Source: Candidatus Peregrinibacteria bacterium CG_4_9_14_0_2_um_filter_41_14 (GTDB lineage: Bacteria; Patescibacteriota; Gracilibacteria; UBA1369; UM-FILTER-41-14). Taken from it: a stretch of DNA of 8,123 nucleotides. The translations under genes and the position numbers were made by a program. The DNA lies in contig PFRW01000031.1 in assembly GCA_002788755.1 (NCBI GenBank), positions 8,837 through 16,959 of the forward strand. Direction: 5' to 3'. A model generated the notes under the pieces. The model was not told the DNA's origin and ran no database searches. It saw nothing but the letters and a program-made list of their open reading frames with translations. Shown here in pieces: positions 6,329-8,123 of the stretch (the first letter of the stretch is position 1; every line of letters begins with the position of its first letter).

Positions 6329-7815
6329 TGGATGATGTTTACGGGCATGTTCTCGGGTAGTAAGCGTGGGTGAATGACGATAAGGTCACCATTTTGGATG
6401 CCGCTGACGATTAGTGCGGTTCCATTGTTGATTGAGTCGATAATAATAGGTTTGTAAACGATTTTGTTGTCTTGAACAACGGGTACGTAGGCTTTACGGT
6501 CACGGAATTTGACGAGGCCGATTGGGAAAATGAAGCCGGTTTGGTTGGTTGTGGTTGGTTCCGCCATTGAAGGATTTTGGAATGTGACTGTGGCAAATGT
6601 GTTGGGAATTAAGGGGAGGTTTGTGGCTTCTTTTGGCGCTACTTTTACCGTGATTGTTTTGGTTTGCGGGTCGGCGATTGGGCTTGTGAAAATGATTTTT
6701 GCCGGGATTTGTTGGTTTAAAAGTTCGATTGTTGCGGTTGCTTCCGGGTTTAACTGAAATAGTTCTTCCGGTGTTAAGCTAATTTGGACAACGATACTGT
6801 TGAAGTTTGTAATTGTGAGAATTGGCGCATTTGGGGTTACGCGGTCGCCTGTGTCTACGGTGATTTGGGTAACAACGCCGCTAATTGGGCTGGCGATTTT
6901 ACTGGCATCAAGATTGATTTTGGCTGTTTCCAGTTGTTGTCTAATTTGATTAATTTGGTTGAGGGCATTGATTTCTTGGAGTTCGCTTTGTACTTTTTGG
7001 CTTTCTAGCTGTTTAAGAAGTAAGTTTAGTTGATTTTGGGAATTGATGATTTGATAGTGTGACTGCACATCTTGGCCTTTGGCTTGGGAGTTTGCTAAGT
7101 TTTGTTGGCTTATCTCAAGGCTTTTTTGCAGTTGATCGAGAGTGGTTGTATCGGTTGTTTCTGTGGTTGTTGGTTCCGGTATTGGTGTTTCGGTTTTAAT
7201 ATCTTTACCAATTTGAGTAATTACGTCTTGTTGAAAGCGAACTAGTTGGCTGTTTTCTAATTGTTGAATTGCTTGGCGTAGGTTTAATTGAGCCGATTGT
7301 AGTTGGTTACTAAAGGTGCTTTCGGTAATGTTGCTGGTTGTTTGGGTTAACCGCAGGCTTTCTTCGGCCAGTTTTAACGATTCCAGTGCACTGTTGTAGC
7401 TGGATTTTGTTAGTTCCAATTGTAAGGAGTTGCCAATTGTGGCCAGTTGGTCGCCGGCTTCTACCTTGTCGCCTTCTTTTATTTTTAGGTTTTGTAAGAT
7501 GGCTGTTGTTTCGACGTAAACAGATACGGATTGGTCGGCGGTAATAATGCCGGTTTTAGGAGTTGTTTTTTCGGGAAGCGGTGCCGGTTGGTTGGTGGGC
7601 AGATTGGCTTTAATGACGTTAACAGAAAGGATTTGATCTGTGTCTTGCGGAGGGGTGTCGGTTGGCTCTTCTGTAGTTGGTGGGGTTTCTGTTTTTGGTT
7701 GATTTGTATACCAGTGCCAGATAGAGATTATACCAAAAACTACTCCCAGCAAGATGGCTGCTGCTAGTAAAACTGTTAGAAATGTTTTGATGATGCGCTT
7801 AACCAGAAAATCCAT
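6325..7815 (-). CDS. RND efflux membrane fusion protein (HlyD/AcrA-like periplasmic adaptor subunit)
   Basis: A 496-residue adaptor that should sit on the outer face of the membrane and cap the pump encoded next, with which it overlaps by 4 bases. An N-terminal membrane anchor (about 7-34) has no lipobox cysteine. A Pro/Thr/Glu-rich tether follows (38-60). The first half of the lipoyl domain lies near 96-130 (KIKEGDKVEAGDQLATI), then a long Gln/Leu-rich coiled-coil hairpin (about 134-305), the second lipoyl half (306-336, ASPISGVVTQITVDTGDRV), a beta-barrel domain (about 340-415) and a membrane-proximal domain to the end (HPRLLPENMPV). The hairpin turn (about 206-226) is a Thr/Pro/Glu loop (TETPIPEPTTTETTDTTT) instead of the RLS-type tip that docks on TolC, so contact with an outer-membrane channel seems unlikely. 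The ATG is the first after an in-frame TGA 15 bases upstream; no Shine-Dalgarno sequence is seen. A strong promoter lies directly ahead. Confidence 0.94.
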   Translation of the reverse strand: MDFLVKRIIKTFLTVLLAAAILLGVVFGIISIWHWYTNQPKTETPPTTEEPTDTPPQDTDQILSVNVIKANLPTNQPAPLPEKTTPKTGIITADQSVSVYVETTAILQNLKIKEGDKVEAGDQLATIGNSLQLELTKSSYNSALESLKLAEESLRLTQTTSNITESTFSNQLQSAQLNLRQAIQQLENSQLVRFQQDVITQIGKDIKTETPIPEPTTTETTDTTTLDQLQKSLEISQQNLANSQAKGQDVQSHYQIINSQNQLNLLLKQLESQKVQSELQEINALNQINQIRQQLETAKINLDASKIASPISGVVTQITVDTGDRVTPNAPILTITNFNSIVVQISLTPEELFQLNPEATATIELLNQQIPAKIIFTSPIADPQTKTITVKVAPKEATNLPLIPNTFATVTFQNPSMAEPTTTNQTGFIFPIGLVKFRDRKAYVPVVQDNKIVYKPIIIDSINNGTALIVSGIQNGDLIVIHPRLLPENMPVNIIQ

Positions 7816-7855
7816 ATAAATCGATGTTCATTAAATAAGGTCCGAGTATATGGAT
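7810..7855. repeat. 9-bp perfect inverted repeat spanning the efflux promoter and start codon
   Basis: ATCCATATA at 7810-7818 is the exact inverse of TATATGGAT at 7847-7855, with 28 bases between. One arm covers most of the -10 box and the edge of the spacer; the other covers the fusion-protein start codon. Because the upstream arm lies before the predicted transcription start, it cannot form an mRNA hairpin. It would have to be a pair of protein-binding half-sites, or chance: about one such repeat is expected in a window this long. Confidence 0.3.
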
Positions 7856-7873
7856 AAAATGGCTATTTGTCAA
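7845..7873 (-). promoter_or_regulatory. Near-consensus sigma70-type promoter of the efflux operon
   Basis: On the minus strand a perfect -35 box TTGACA (7868-7873) is separated by exactly 17 bp from TATACT (7845-7850), a 5 of 6 match to TATAAT. The -35 overlaps the TGA stop of the DUF1858 gene, so the efflux operon can be transcribed independently of it. Predicted initiation near 7838 leaves a leader of about 23 bases. The first ATG in that leader (7829-7831) is out of frame and would encode a 10-residue peptide MNIDLYGFSG ending at 7799, overlapping the fusion-protein start. Confidence 0.72.
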
Positions 7874-8085
7874 TCTTTTTGCTCTAAAATCCAGTTGAGG
7901 TCGGCAAGGATGTCTGCGGGGTCCATGCCGTGGCCTTTGAGACCTTCTTCAATGGTTTCGTGCATGGCCATACCACAGCCAACACAGTGGATGCCGTAGT
8001 CAAAAAACACCTCCATGGTTTCCGGGTATTTGGAGACGACTTCAAAGATGATCATATCGCCGGTGATGAGGGGGGAGGTGTTCAT
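7870..8085 (-). CDS. DUF1858 domain protein with a CxxC motif
   Basis: A 71-residue protein made only of the DUF1858 domain, related to the N-terminal ScdA-type domain and often linked to hybrid-cluster or redox proteins. Seen here: the opening ITGDMIIFEVVSKYPET (7-23), YGIHCVGC with C34 and C37, and the closing helix ADILADLNWIL. The two cysteines suggest metal or Fe-S binding or a redox role, but the function of stand-alone members is not established. Length is normal for the family. It has no membrane segment or signal peptide and should be cytoplasmic. The ATG fits the family N-terminus. No Shine-Dalgarno sequence precedes it. The efflux genes begin 54 bases downstream in the same direction but have their own promoter, so a shared function is not implied. 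Confidence 0.9.
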   Translation of the reverse strand: MNTSPLITGDMIIFEVVSKYPETMEVFFDYGIHCVGCGMAMHETIEEGLKGHGMDPADILADLNWILEQKD

Positions 8086-8093
8086 GGTGTAGA

Positions 8094-8123
8094 ATTATTG
8101 CCGATTGTATTTGGTTGTGTCAA
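8094..8123 (-). promoter_or_regulatory. Possible promoter of the DUF1858 gene, at the window edge
   Basis: A perfect TTGACA (8118-8123) ends at the window border and is followed, after 18 bp, by AATAAT (8094-8099, 5 of 6 matches). Transcription would start only two or three bases before the ATG, giving a nearly leaderless mRNA. An alternative -10, TACAAT (8104-8109), would need a -35 box outside the window and would leave a leader of about 12 bases. Confidence 0.4.

Noticed and set aside
1..8123. tRNA, rRNA, CRISPR array, insertion sequence or riboswitch
   Set aside because: I saw no spaced direct repeats, no transposase motifs and no tRNA-like or rRNA segments; the gaps between genes are all under about 190 bases.

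Overview
The window is gene-dense, and every gene I can support lies on the minus strand. Read in transcription order (right to left) it holds: a small DUF1858-type CxxC protein (7870-8085); a two-gene efflux operon with a periplasmic-adaptor-like membrane fusion protein (6325-7815) and an RND pump (3194-6328), whose stop and start codons overlap as ATGA; a 188-bp gap with a 26-codon frame resembling a scrap of a type I restriction specificity (HsdS) gene; a BRO-N/Fic fusion protein (2115-3005); and the replication-restart helicase priA (1-1955), whose 3' end runs off the left edge. No gene-free stretch exceeds about 190 bases.

Organism: a bacterium, most likely from a reduced lineage such as Patescibacteria/CPR, but this is inference. 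It fits a PriA with a shortened N-terminal half, an RND pump plus fusion protein with no outer-membrane channel gene and no obvious TolC-docking tip, a DUF1858 singleton, and starts lacking a clear Shine-Dalgarno sequence at all five genes. TGA is not read as a sense codon in any gene, which argues against the code-25 lineages (Gracilibacteria, Absconditabacteria). I cannot name a genus.

How the parts work together: the fusion protein and pump should form one proton-driven export machine, transcribed from a near-consensus sigma70-type promoter (TTGACA, 17 bp, TATACT) whose -35 box overlaps the stop codon of the DUF1858 gene. Only one of the classical AcrB proton-relay residues is retained, and a new acidic residue appears in TM10. 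The fic gene has a more AT-rich codon choice than priA beside it and sits beside possible gene debris, so it looks like an accessory arrival. It joins a phage-antirepressor-like domain to an intact AMP-transferase motif and carries its own C-terminal inhibitory-type segment (S-Y-Y-Y-E), so it may need no separate antitoxin. This fusion and its surroundings are the most interesting part of the window.
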